A stretch of DNA of 64,000 bases, taken from contig CP058414.1 in NCBI GenBank assembly GCA_013391845.1, positions 2,466,501-2,530,500 on the forward strand. The letters are read 5' to 3'. Below, piece after piece: positions 38,085 through 46,629 of this stretch; within the stretch, counting starts at the first letter, position 1; the number at the start of each line of letters is the position of its first letter. The position numbers and the translations under genes were made by a program. The DNA comes from Pseudoalteromonas shioyasakiensis (GTDB taxonomy: Bacteria; Pseudomonadota; Gammaproteobacteria; Enterobacterales; Alteromonadaceae). The notes beneath the pieces were generated by a model. That model was not told the origin of the DNA and did no database searches. It saw only the letters and a program-made list of their open reading frames with translations.

Positions 38085-39005
38085 TTATGGCATATCCATA
38101 TAGGCTTTGGTTTTATCATCCAGTGTTTGGGTGTAATTTTCTGAACTTAACCCTAATAATTGCGGTAAGGTGGCGGCGATACAAATCGATGAGAAGGTGC
38201 CCACCACAATGCCTGCAAATAACGCGATAGCAAAACCCGTTAATGCAGCGCCAGCAAGCAGCCAAATACAAGCAATGGTCGCAAGTGTTGTGCCTGAGGT
38301 GATCAATGTACGCGTTAACGTAGAGCCAATTGCATCATTAATCACAACATGGGTATTAATGCGTTGATTGTCTGGCTGAATACGTAAAAGCTCTCTAACT
38401 CTGTCGCCAACAATAATTGAGTCATTTAATGAATAGCCAATAATAGCCAGTAAACTCGCCAGCACGGTTAAATTAAACTCAAGCCCTAACAAGGAAAACA
38501 AGCCAAGCACTAAGATTAAATCATGTAACAGTGCAACCACTGAGCCTACCGCGAGTCGCCATTCAAAACGTACAGCTAAATAAACCATAATGGCAATCAG
38601 TGCTGCAAATAATGCTAAACAGCCTTGCTCAAAAAGCTCATCACCGACTTGTGAACCTAAAAAAGAACTTGAAAGCACGGTAAATTCTACACCTTGCTCA
38701 TTCAGCTCTGATTGCCAATTGCTGGCTTCACTAAGCTCTGGCGCTTCTCTTAAAACAAAGTGGTATTCACCCGCTTTAGTTATGGTTAATTTGTTTGCAA
38801 TTTCAGGACTTAACTTTGCCTTTAAATCAGCAATAGTTGTTACTGACGTTGTGTTTATCTCAGTGATGTAGCCACCTGTAAAATCAAGGCCAAAGTTTAG
38901 CCCTTTGACAGATAAAACACCTAAGCTCGCGATGACTAAAACACAGCTTAGCAATAACCCTAAAACGCGCGATTTACTCGCTGCAGTTAATGTTGACCAA
39001 CTCAT
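38085..39005 (-). CDS. secF: Protein translocase subunit SecF (second-type SecDF)
   Basis: A 306-residue inner-membrane protein with six segments and the SecF core (G-L-N-F-G-L-D-F-T-G-G near residues 33-43, G-Y-S-L-N-D-S-I-I-V-G-D-R near 190-202). With SecD it uses the ion gradient to pull exported chains out of SecYEG. Its start overlaps secD by four bases (ATGA). There is no yajC, tgt or queA nearby, as there would be for the housekeeping locus, so this looks like a second, regulated SecDF pair. Confidence 0.93.
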   Translation of the reverse strand: MSWSTLTAASKSRVLGLLLSCVLVIASLGVLSVKGLNFGLDFTGGYITEINTTSVTTIADLKAKLSPEIANKLTITKAGEYHFVLREAPELSEASNWQSELNEQGVEFTVLSSSFLGSQVGDELFEQGCLALFAALIAIMVYLAVRFEWRLAVGSVVALLHDLILVLGLFSLLGLEFNLTVLASLLAIIGYSLNDSIIVGDRVRELLRIQPDNQRINTHVVINDAIGSTLTRTLITSGTTLATIACIWLLAGAALTGFAIALFAGIVVGTFSSICIAATLPQLLGLSSENYTQTLDDKTKAYMDMP

Positions 39006-40813
39006 GCTTTAGCCCCCGATAAATTTGTCAGTTTAATGTAGAGTGTTTGGCTAAGCGCTTTTGAAATGTAAACACCGGTGAATACGCTGGTTAATAGTCC
39101 GAGCGCTAATGTAATTGCAAAACCTTTCACAGGCCCATAACCAATGGCGTATAGAATGATAGCTGTGATCATGGTGGTCACATTGGCATCAAAAATGGTC
39201 GTAAATGCTTGGTTATAGCCTTGCTCTATTGCTTGATAGGTAGGTCGACCTTTACGTTTTTCCTCTTTTATTCGCTCAAAGATAATTACATTAGTATCAA
39301 CTGCCATGCCTATTGTTAATACAAGCCCTGCGATGCCCGGTAATGTCAACACCACGCCAGGTAATAACGACATTAAGCCGACTAAAGCGGTTAAATTAAG
39401 TAACAACGCAATGTTGGCAATCAGGCCTAAACGACGATACCAAAGCGCCATAAATGCAAGGGTAATACCGATACCAAGCATTAAAGCAGCTAATCCGTGT
39501 TCAATGTTTTCACTACCTAAGCTTGGACCTATGGTTTGTTCTTGAACGATTGTCACTGGCGCTGTGAGCGACCCTGCACGAAGTAAAAGCGCTAAATCGT
39601 AAGCTGCTTGTGGGCTTTTCATATTCGTAATACTAAAACGAGAACTTAAATGCTGTGCAATGTTTGCCACATTGATCACTTCGCTTTTTTTCACAACTTC
39701 GCCATTTGCATTCCGGGAGTATTCAGAATACACCGTGGCCATTGGCTTACCTATATTGTGCTTTGAAAAAGCAGACATTGCATCGCCACCTTGAGAGTCT
39801 AAGCTAAGCTGGACTAAAGGCTTGCCCCATTCATCTTTACCAACACTGGCATTATTGATGTGATCACCTGAAAAAATCGCCACAGGATTTAAATTAACAA
39901 CACCACCACCTTGCACATTAAACGCTTTACCACCCACTTCGACGACCTGATAAAAATCTAGGGTCGCTGTTGCACCAATAATGCGTTTAGCTTCTGATGG
40001 ATCTTGTACCCCTGGTAACTCGATTCGAATTCGTTGTTTACCTTGCCTTTGCGTCACCGCTTCTGTGATGCCAAGCTCTTCAATACGTCCACGCAGGGTT
40101 GTTAAGCTTTGTGCCATGACTTGTTTATTGAATTCGCTTTGGCTTTGCTCATTAAAATGCAGTAATACTGTGGTTAGGTTATTACTCGTTGATTTAGTTT
40201 GCATCAGGCCTTTGAATTGACCTTGTAAGGTTGAGATGAGTCCTGGGAGTTGCCCTTCACCGCTTGGTAAAATTTGCAGCTCAACCCCTTCTTTTACTTC
40301 ACTGGCTCTAATACCACGAATTTTGTCTTTTCGAAGCGTCAATTTAGTTTGTTGATACACACTGTTTAAGTGCTCTTGCATTGCTTTATCTAGGTCAACA
40401 TCAAGCACAAATAGCACCCCACCATTTAAGTCAAGTCCTAACTTAATCGGTGAAAGACCAAGCTGCTGAAGCCATTGTGGGCTTGTCGCATGCTCAACAA
40501 TTTTAGCTTCCAGCTGTGGGTATTGAGTTTTTATAAAACTCAGTGCATTGGCACTTTGAGTAGGCTCAGCTAATAAAATAGCCAGTTGTGCTTGGCTATC
40601 ATTAGCTTCAGACACTTCAAAACCATGTTGATTTAGTGAAGTTGTCACACTTTGCAGCGTCACAGTTTGATCTGGCAAGCTAATGTGCAACCAAGATTTG
40701 TTAGGGTAAAGATTAGGTAGTGCGCTAACCGCTAATAAAATACACGCCGCTATCATAGCGACATAACTCATTTTTAGACGACGCCATAGCGCCGGCTTTG
40801 ATTTATGTGACAT
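39002..40813 (-). CDS. secD: Protein translocase subunit SecD (second-type SecDF)
   Basis: A 603-residue inner-membrane protein with six segments and a large periplasmic P1 domain. The motif G-L-D-L-N-G-G near residue 126 (usually D-L-R-G-G) and the conserved Asp in G-M-A-V-D-T-N-V-I-I-F-E-R near 508 needed for ion coupling are present. It starts 74 bases after a small exported gene whose end resembles the VemP arrest peptide. The ribosome site (AAGGA, 40818-40827 region) is inside a 10-base complement to sequence just after that gene's stop. Translation of secD is therefore probably held shut until a ribosome stalls upstream. Confidence 0.93.
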   Translation of the reverse strand: MSHKSKPALWRRLKMSYVAMIAACILLAVSALPNLYPNKSWLHISLPDQTVTLQSVTTSLNQHGFEVSEANDSQAQLAILLAEPTQSANALSFIKTQYPQLEAKIVEHATSPQWLQQLGLSPIKLGLDLNGGVLFVLDVDLDKAMQEHLNSVYQQTKLTLRKDKIRGIRASEVKEGVELQILPSGEGQLPGLISTLQGQFKGLMQTKSTSNNLTTVLLHFNEQSQSEFNKQVMAQSLTTLRGRIEELGITEAVTQRQGKQRIRIELPGVQDPSEAKRIIGATATLDFYQVVEVGGKAFNVQGGGVVNLNPVAIFSGDHINNASVGKDEWGKPLVQLSLDSQGGDAMSAFSKHNIGKPMATVYSEYSRNANGEVVKKSEVINVANIAQHLSSRFSITNMKSPQAAYDLALLLRAGSLTAPVTIVQEQTIGPSLGSENIEHGLAALMLGIGITLAFMALWYRRLGLIANIALLLNLTALVGLMSLLPGVVLTLPGIAGLVLTIGMAVDTNVIIFERIKEEKRKGRPTYQAIEQGYNQAFTTIFDANVTTMITAIILYAIGYGPVKGFAITLALGLLTSVFTGVYISKALSQTLYIKLTNLSGAKA

Positions 40814-40817
40814 ACAT

Positions 40818-40885
40818 GACTTCCTTCCAGCATTTTCAGCCGGTAAAAAAATAATTCCAAAAATAAAAAAGTAACGAAGGAAGTC
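40818..40885 (-). promoter_or_regulatory. Stem that hides the secD ribosome binding site
   Basis: On the mRNA, GACTTCCTTC (40885 to 40876) starts two bases after the stop of the upstream gene and is a perfect 10-base complement of GAAGGAAGTC (40827 to 40818), which holds the secD Shine-Dalgarno sequence. The 48-base loop is A/T-rich. A ribosome stalled at the end of the upstream frame would cover the first arm and free the second. This is the layout known for VemP and secDF2. Confidence 0.8.
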
Positions 40886-40887
40886 GT

Positions 40888-41325
40888 TTAGCTATGGTAG
40901 GTCGTATTCGCTTTGTACAAGAGATTAGCGTCTTTCCAGCCACTAATGCGGGATTTACGTTGCGTGGCTAACGCAAACCATGGGAGCATGCGCACAGCAC
41001 TTGGTGGCGCTAAAAAGTGCTCTTTTCCCCAATCTTCAGCAAAGAATTCAATTAATAGCTCGTAATCAGGGTCAACCTGACTATGGTAAAGAAACAATGA
41101 TGAATTACTGGCAGTTAAACGCGGCACAAGGGTATCAAACCCCGATGGTTCTACCGGTTTAGGATGCTTAGCTGTATGAGTTTGAGAAATAACTGGGGTT
41201 TTAGTCAGCTCGACTTGGAACAATTTAGTGGCAGCATAGTGTGAGTGAGTGTCAGGCATAGCCATGCTCTGTGCACTAAAGAACACAGTAAATAGCAAGA
41301 TAATGACTGAGAAAAACCGTAACAA
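40888..41325 (-). CDS. vemP: VemP-like export-monitoring arrest peptide
   Basis: A 145-residue protein with a signal peptide (residues 1-22, F-F-S-A-Q-S-M-A). It has a poorly conserved middle and a C-terminal segment R-I-S-G-W-K-D-A-N-L-L-Y (126-137) that closely resembles the arrest motif of Vibrio VemP as I recall it (R-I-x-G-W-K/R-E-T-N-A-M-Y). VemP stalls its own ribosome when export is slow, and this opens the secDF2 ribosome site. Here the gene also precedes secDF, the motif ends eight residues before the stop, and the anti-Shine-Dalgarno arm begins two bases past the stop. The start is TTG with a weak ribosome site. The motif and layout are visible; stalling is inferred. Confidence 0.85.
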   Translation of the reverse strand: MLRFFSVIILLFTVFFSAQSMAMPDTHSHYAATKLFQVELTKTPVISQTHTAKHPKPVEPSGFDTLVPRLTASNSSLFLYHSQVDPDYELLIEFFAEDWGKEHFLAPPSAVRMLPWFALATQRKSRISGWKDANLLYKANTTYHS

Positions 41326-41465
41326 GAACTGACCAATAAATTAAGTGGATAACACAGCTATAATGAGGGTAAAAAAATAAAAAACAAGTTATTACTTAAA
41401 TAAAAGTAACTAAAATAAAGCGAGCCTAACTCGACCCGCTTATTAATTTAACTTTGTTAAACAAG

Positions 41466-42512
41466 TTAAACTTCTAATGATGACATGTCGATAACAAAGC
41501 GTGAGGCCATATCACCTTGCTTTAATTTATCGAAAGCGTCATTAATTTGTTCCATTTTGATCATTTCAACTTCTGGCAGAATATTATGTAACGCACAGAA
41601 ATCGAGGATCTCTTGGGTTTGTGCTATACCACCTATCAATGAGCCAGCAACACGGCGACGTCCAAGCAGAAGTGGAACAGAGTTTGATTCTGCAAGTTCA
41701 CCAACTTGGCCAACTAGCACTTGGGTACCATCTATATCAAGTAGTGGCATATAAGGTGTAAAGTCATGTTTAACGGGTATGGTATTAATTATTAGATCGA
41801 ATTGATTAGCATGTGCTTGCATCGCTTGTTCATCACTTGAGACTAATAAGTCTTTCGCACCATAATCTAAAACCTGTTGTTTTTTCTTATCACTGCGGCT
41901 AATTGCCGTAACATGTGCACCCATTGCAGCTGCGATTTTAATTGCCATGTGACCCAAACCACCTAGACCAATTACCGCAACACGGCTGCCTGGGCCAACA
42001 TTCCACGTGCGTAGTGGTGAATAAGTTGTGATACCCGCACATAGAATTGGCGCACATTTCGCTAGTTCTAAACCTTTAGGTACATTGAGTACGAACTCTT
42101 CACGAACCACAATGTGTTTTGAATACCCACCTTGAGTAAGTTCGCCACTGATACGATCTTGCCCTGAGTATGTACCCACCATTCCTTCGCGACAAAACTG
42201 CTCTTCACCATGATGACATTGGTCACAGCTCAAACAGCTATCTACCATACAACCAACAGCGACATTATCGCCCACTTTGTATTTAGTAACGCCGCTACCC
42301 ACTTCAAGAACGCGGCCAACAATTTCATGACCCGGTACTACTGGGTACTGAGTCCAGCCCCAATCGTTTTTTGCTGTGTGTAAGTCTGAATGACACACGC
42401 CACAATAAAGAATTTCAATTGATACATCTTCTTCACGAAGTGCACGGCGTTCAAAATGATACGGCTCTAATGGTTTTTCTGAATCATGTGCTGCATAACC
42501 GACGGTTTTCAT
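41466..42512 (-). CDS. Zinc-dependent, NADP-type alcohol/aldehyde dehydrogenase (YahK-like)
   Basis: A 348-residue medium-chain dehydrogenase of the cinnamyl-alcohol group. Catalytic zinc ligands are in G-V-C-H-S-D and G-H-E, structural zinc cysteines in C-L-S-C-D-Q-C-H-H-G-E-E-Q-F-C, and the cofactor motif is G-L-G-G-L-G near residue 178, followed by a Ser-Arg pair (I-S-R-S) that favours NADP. These enzymes reduce many aldehydes. It is divergent from the ABC exporter gene, with an inverted repeat between them. Confidence 0.88.
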   Translation of the reverse strand: MKTVGYAAHDSEKPLEPYHFERRALREEDVSIEILYCGVCHSDLHTAKNDWGWTQYPVVPGHEIVGRVLEVGSGVTKYKVGDNVAVGCMVDSCLSCDQCHHGEEQFCREGMVGTYSGQDRISGELTQGGYSKHIVVREEFVLNVPKGLELAKCAPILCAGITTYSPLRTWNVGPGSRVAVIGLGGLGHMAIKIAAAMGAHVTAISRSDKKKQQVLDYGAKDLLVSSDEQAMQAHANQFDLIINTIPVKHDFTPYMPLLDIDGTQVLVGQVGELAESNSVPLLLGRRRVAGSLIGGIAQTQEILDFCALHNILPEVEMIKMEQINDAFDKLKQGDMASRFVIDMSSLEV

Positions 42513-42576
42513 GCTTACTCCTTAATTTTCTTCGTGTTTAACTCATGCAATTAACAAATTTGCTAATGCGCTGGTG

Positions 42577-42594
42577 TATACTGCACTCAGTATA
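42577..42594. promoter_or_regulatory. Palindrome between two divergent genes
   Basis: TATACTG and CAGTATA are separated by four bases. AAATTTGC elements lie on both sides (near 42556 and 42600). This could be a shared operator for the dehydrogenase and ABC exporter genes. Confidence 0.35.
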
Positions 42595-42673
42595 GAGGTA
42601 AATTTGCAAATTACACTTGCCTAAAACACGAAAGCTTTTGCCTATTTTTATCAAATTGATTTAAGAGACCCCC

Positions 42674-44464
42674 ATGCGTGGAATGAGCCGCAAAGAACAG
42701 GTGACGAGATCGCCTGATGCAATGAACCTATCACAAAGCATCAAAACACTCTGGCCCTATTTAATGACCTTTAAAGGCCGAGTTATTTTGGCTGTACTAG
42801 CTCTTATTGCAGCCAAGGGGGCCACATTGCTGATGCCTTGGGCACTAAAAGAAATAATCGACGAAGTAGATTCTAGTATCAACCCGATATTAAGCGTTCC
42901 TATTGCCCTGCTCATCGGCTATGGTTTGCTGCGCTTTGCCAGTGTGTTTTTTGGTGAAGTTCGCGATGCATTGTTTGGCCGTGTTACTGAGCACGCTATG
43001 CGCCATATTGGTTTAAAAGTATTTAAACACTTACATAGTTTAGAATTAGCCTTTCACCTTGATAGGCAAACAGGCGGTATTAGTCGCGATATAGAGCGTG
43101 GTACAAATGGCCTCAGCTTTTTAATGCGCTTTTTGATGTTTAACATCGTGCCAACCCTATTTGAAATAATCACAGTCGCCATTATTTTTGCGACCTTGTT
43201 TTCACCTTGGTTTGCATTAGTCACTGTTATCGCTGTCGCTATTTACATTGCTTTTACTGTAATAGTAACTCAGTGGCGTAACCGATTTATACGTGAAGCA
43301 AATACTGCCGATAACAACTCAAATACTCGTGCTATCGACAGCTTACTAAATTACGAAACCGTTAAGTACTTCAACAATGAACATTATGAAGCAAACACCT
43401 ACGACAGCTTTTTAGCTAAGTGGGAACAAGCGAGGCTAAAAAATCGTTTATCGTTACTGGCGCTAAATTCAGGGCAAGCACTTATTATCGCCGCAGCTAT
43501 TACAGCACTAATGTGGCTAGGTGCCAGTTCAGTGGTCAATAAAGAGCTGACCATAGGTGAGCTTGTAATGATCAATGCTTACATGATCCAGCTATTTCTA
43601 CCTCTTAATTTTTTAGGCTTTGTGTATCGTGAAATACGCCGTGCACTAACTGATCTTGAAAACATGCTCGGCTTATTAAATCGAAAAGCCGCTATTAGCG
43701 ATGACAAAGATGCAAAACCATTAACTACAACAAAAGCAGCTATTCGATTTGAGAATGTCTCTTTTAGTTACGACAAACAACGGCCTATTTTAAATAATTT
43801 AAGTTTTGAGGTTACTTCAGGCAGTAAAGTAGCGATTGTCGGTGCCAGTGGCGCAGGTAAAAGTACCTTAAGCCGCCTGCTTTACCGCTTTTATGATGTG
43901 GATGCGGGCAAAATTTATATTGATGAGCAAGTAATCAACACAGTTACACTTGAAAGTTTGCGCCAAGCTATTGCCATCGTACCGCAAGATACCGTGCTAT
44001 TTAACACCAGCATTCGCGAAAACATCGCCTACGGAAATCCAACGGCAAGCGAAGATGATATTGATAAAGCTATAAGCCTTGCCCACTTAGATGGGTTTAT
44101 TGCAAGCCTAGATAAAGGCGATAAAACCCTTGTTGGTGAGCGCGGTTTAAAAGTGTCGGGCGGCGAAAAGCAACGTATAGCAATTGCCAGAGCCATTTTA
44201 AAGGGTTCACCTATTTTATTATTTGATGAGGCAACATCAGCGCTTGATTCGCATTCAGAGCAAGCTATTTTAAGTGCTATGCGTGAAGTCGCGCAAAAGC
44301 ACACCAGCATAGTCATTGCCCATCGTTTATCTACAATCACCGACGCAGACAAAATTATTGTTATGAAACAAGGACAAGTTGTTGAACAAGGTCAGCACCA
44401 ACAGCTACTTGCGGCGAATGGCGAATATGCTCGAATGTGGCAGTTACAGCAAAGCGACGAATAA
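42674..44464 (+). CDS. Atm1/HMT-type ABC exporter
   Basis: A 596-residue half transporter: six membrane segments (about residues 35-330) and then an ATPase domain with Walker A (G-A-S-G-A-G-K-S-T), signature V-S-G-G-E-K-Q-R and Walker B (I-L-L-F-D-E-A-T-S-A-L-D). The L-N-Y-E-T-V-K-Y-F-N-N-E segment near 229 is a hallmark of the Atm1 group, which exports glutathione conjugates or metal-thiol complexes. The function as glutathione-metal exporter is inferred. The ATG at 42674 is used; another in-frame ATG lies nine bases later. Confidence 0.88.
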   Translation: MRGMSRKEQVTRSPDAMNLSQSIKTLWPYLMTFKGRVILAVLALIAAKGATLLMPWALKEIIDEVDSSINPILSVPIALLIGYGLLRFASVFFGEVRDALFGRVTEHAMRHIGLKVFKHLHSLELAFHLDRQTGGISRDIERGTNGLSFLMRFLMFNIVPTLFEIITVAIIFATLFSPWFALVTVIAVAIYIAFTVIVTQWRNRFIREANTADNNSNTRAIDSLLNYETVKYFNNEHYEANTYDSFLAKWEQARLKNRLSLLALNSGQALIIAAAITALMWLGASSVVNKELTIGELVMINAYMIQLFLPLNFLGFVYREIRRALTDLENMLGLLNRKAAISDDKDAKPLTTTKAAIRFENVSFSYDKQRPILNNLSFEVTSGSKVAIVGASGAGKSTLSRLLYRFYDVDAGKIYIDEQVINTVTLESLRQAIAIVPQDTVLFNTSIRENIAYGNPTASEDDIDKAISLAHLDGFIASLDKGDKTLVGERGLKVSGGEKQRIAIARAILKGSPILLFDEATSALDSHSEQAILSAMREVAQKHTSIVIAHRLSTITDADKIIVMKQGQVVEQGQHQQLLAANGEYARMWQLQQSDE

Positions 44465-44538
44465 ACACTGTTAACTACTAGGTTAAATGATTAGAATAAC
44501 GGCTTTATTTTTATCTATAACAAAAAGGCAACACGCAG

Positions 44539-45252
44539 ATGGGCAGAGCTTATCAAAACAAAAAAGACTCAATGGCAAAAACTGCGGGTGCAAAAACCAA
44601 AGTTTATTCAAAGTACGGAAAAGAAATTTATATCTGCGCTAAGAATGGTGGTGTTGATCCCGATGGCAACTTAGCACTTCGTCGCTTAATTGAGCGTGCT
44701 AAGAAAGACCAAGTACCTACGCATGTAATCGAGCGTGCAATCGATAAAGCCAAAGGTGGTGGCGGCGAAGATTACGTAGCAACTCGCTATGAAGGTTACG
44801 GCCCGGGCAACTGTATGATCATTGTTGACTGCTTAACCGACAACAACAAACGTACCTTCGCTGACGTACGTGTTTGTTTTACTAAAGCAAATGCAAAAAT
44901 TGGTGCGCAAAATTCAGTATCACACTTATTTGATCACCTCGCTATTTTTGTTTTTGACGGTGATGATGACGAAGCTGTATTAGAAGCATTGATGATGGCA
45001 GATGTCGATGTAACAGATGTAGAAGTTGAAGACGGTAAAATCACCGTATTTGCTCCACACACAGAATACAACAACACCCGTACAGCACTTGAAGAAATGG
45101 GAATTACTGATTTCCACGAAGATCTAATTGCCTTTGTGCCGCAAGTAGAAGCACCAATTGAAGGTGAAGACGTTGAAGTAATGGAACGCTTTTTAGCCAT
45201 GCTAGAAGACTGTGATGACGTACAAAACGTTTACCATAACGCACAGTTTTAA
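44539..45252 (+). CDS. YebC/TACO1 family protein, YeeN type
   Basis: A 237-residue cytosolic protein. The start M-G-R-A-Y-Q-N-K-K and the core [10 protein letters not shown] near residues 24-33 and I-D-K-A-K-G-G-G near 64-71 place it with E. coli YeeN rather than YebC. The family was long called a transcription regulator; recent work points to translation of difficult (for example proline-rich) sequences by acting at the ribosome. It is followed by a terminator. Confidence 0.88.
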   Translation: MGRAYQNKKDSMAKTAGAKTKVYSKYGKEIYICAKNGGVDPDGNLALRRLIERAKKDQVPTHVIERAIDKAKGGGGEDYVATRYEGYGPGNCMIIVDCLTDNNKRTFADVRVCFTKANAKIGAQNSVSHLFDHLAIFVFDGDDDEAVLEALMMADVDVTDVEVEDGKITVFAPHTEYNNTRTALEEMGITDFHEDLIAFVPQVEAPIEGEDVEVMERFLAMLEDCDDVQNVYHNAQF

Positions 45253-45254
45253 TT

Positions 45255-45281
45255 AAAAAGGCCAACCAAGTTGGCCTTTTA
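45255..45281 (+). terminator. Terminator after yeeN-type gene
   Basis: AAAGGCCAAC and GTTGGCCTTT with a short loop and a T run, directly after the stop. Confidence 0.85.
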
Positions 45282-45305
45282 CCTTTTAGCACAAAGGAAT
45301 CAACA

Positions 45306-46580
45306 TTGAATACCCTCGAAGAGTTAAAAGCCGGTTCTCTACAAGGTTGTACACGGCTTCAGCTTGTTGCAGAACTAACTGAATTCCCAAAAGAAATTTA
45401 TACCCTAGCCGATACGTTAGAAACCCTTGATTTATCTAATAACCAGCTAAGTGATTTACCTGACGATTTTTACAAATTAAAAAATCTAAAACGACTGTTT
45501 TTATCATTTAATCAGTTTAAACACATACCTGACGTGCTAAGACAATGCCCAAACTTAATCATGGTGGCATTTAAAAGTAATCAAATTACTGAATTTAAAG
45601 CACACTGTTTGCCAACGAAAATTGAATGGCTGATCTTAACTGATAATCAAATCCCCGCTTTGCCGGATACATTTGGTGAGTACAGTCAGCTTAAAAAGCT
45701 GGCACTGGCCGGCAATCAGTTAACACATTTGCCAGCCTCAATGGCTAATTGTAAAGAGCTTGAGCTAATACGTTTAAGCGCCAATAAGCTTACAAAAGTT
45801 GAAGATTGGCTTTTAGCCTTACCGAAACTTGCTTGGCTTGCCTTCTCTGGTAACGATTTAAATCGTTCAACCAGCTTACATTGTGAGCTGTTTAGCCAAA
45901 TAGCACTGGATGAAATCGATGTTAAAAAGCAGATTGGCCAAGGCGCATCTGGGGTTATTCACTTCGCAAACTGGCATCAACGACCTGTTGCCCTTAAGTT
46001 ATTTAAAGGCGAGATCACCAGTGATGGCTACCCACTCGATGAGCTTAATTGCTGTTTACAAGCAAGTGAGCACCCAAACCTAATTAAAGCGTTGGGCTAT
46101 GTTGATGAAGAGTCACAACTGGGTTTAGTAATGGAGCTGATCAATAAAGAGTTTACGAACCTTGGCTTACCACCATCACTTGCAAGTTGTACCCGTGACA
46201 CATTCGAAGACAACTGCCAGTACACGCCAGAAATGGTGCTAAAAATCATTCAACAAATGACAAGTACCCTCGCCCATTTGCATAAAAAGCAAGTTAGCCA
46301 TGGTGACATTTATGCCCATAACAGCATGATCAATTCACAAGGCGATTTATTGTTTGGTGACTTTGGTGCCGCAACCGATTTATCGATGCTAATGCCAACT
46401 CAACAACAGCTATTAGAAGGCATTGAAGTACGTGCCCTCGGTTATTTTATCGATGATTTACTGACTGTTGTGACTGAACAAAACAACATTACAAAGATGC
46501 TTGCCGACATAGCCCAAGAGTGCTTGGTACTCAACTCAGAAAAACGACCTCGCTTTTCTGAGCTGCTTGCGCGATTATGA
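45306..46580 (+). CDS. Leucine-rich repeat protein kinase
   Basis: A 424-residue cytosolic fusion. About seven leucine-rich repeats (residues 38-190, pattern L-x-x-L-x-L-x-x-N-x-L) precede a Ser/Thr/Tyr-type kinase domain. The kinase keeps G-Q-G-A-S-G (211-216), Lys231, the catalytic loop H-G-D-I-Y-A-H-N (332-339, with Gly in place of Arg) and Asp352 in G-D-F-G, so it looks active. No membrane segment or signal peptide is present. The start is TTG with AAGGA eight bases upstream. The substrate is unknown. Confidence 0.85.
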   Translation: MNTLEELKAGSLQGCTRLQLVAELTEFPKEIYTLADTLETLDLSNNQLSDLPDDFYKLKNLKRLFLSFNQFKHIPDVLRQCPNLIMVAFKSNQITEFKAHCLPTKIEWLILTDNQIPALPDTFGEYSQLKKLALAGNQLTHLPASMANCKELELIRLSANKLTKVEDWLLALPKLAWLAFSGNDLNRSTSLHCELFSQIALDEIDVKKQIGQGASGVIHFANWHQRPVALKLFKGEITSDGYPLDELNCCLQASEHPNLIKALGYVDEESQLGLVMELINKEFTNLGLPPSLASCTRDTFEDNCQYTPEMVLKIIQQMTSTLAHLHKKQVSHGDIYAHNSMINSQGDLLFGDFGAATDLSMLMPTQQQLLEGIEVRALGYFIDDLLTVVTEQNNITKMLADIAQECLVLNSEKRPRFSELLARL

Positions 46581-46604
46581 TTTAATACTAATTTGCCTAT
46601 AAAC

Positions 46605-46629
46605 AAAGCCTCACTGAGGCTTTATTTTT
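46605..46629. terminator. Bidirectional terminator
   Basis: AAAGCCTCA and TGAGGCTTT around a single base, with T/A runs, between convergent genes. It overlaps the last codons of the desaturase-like gene. Confidence 0.65.
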
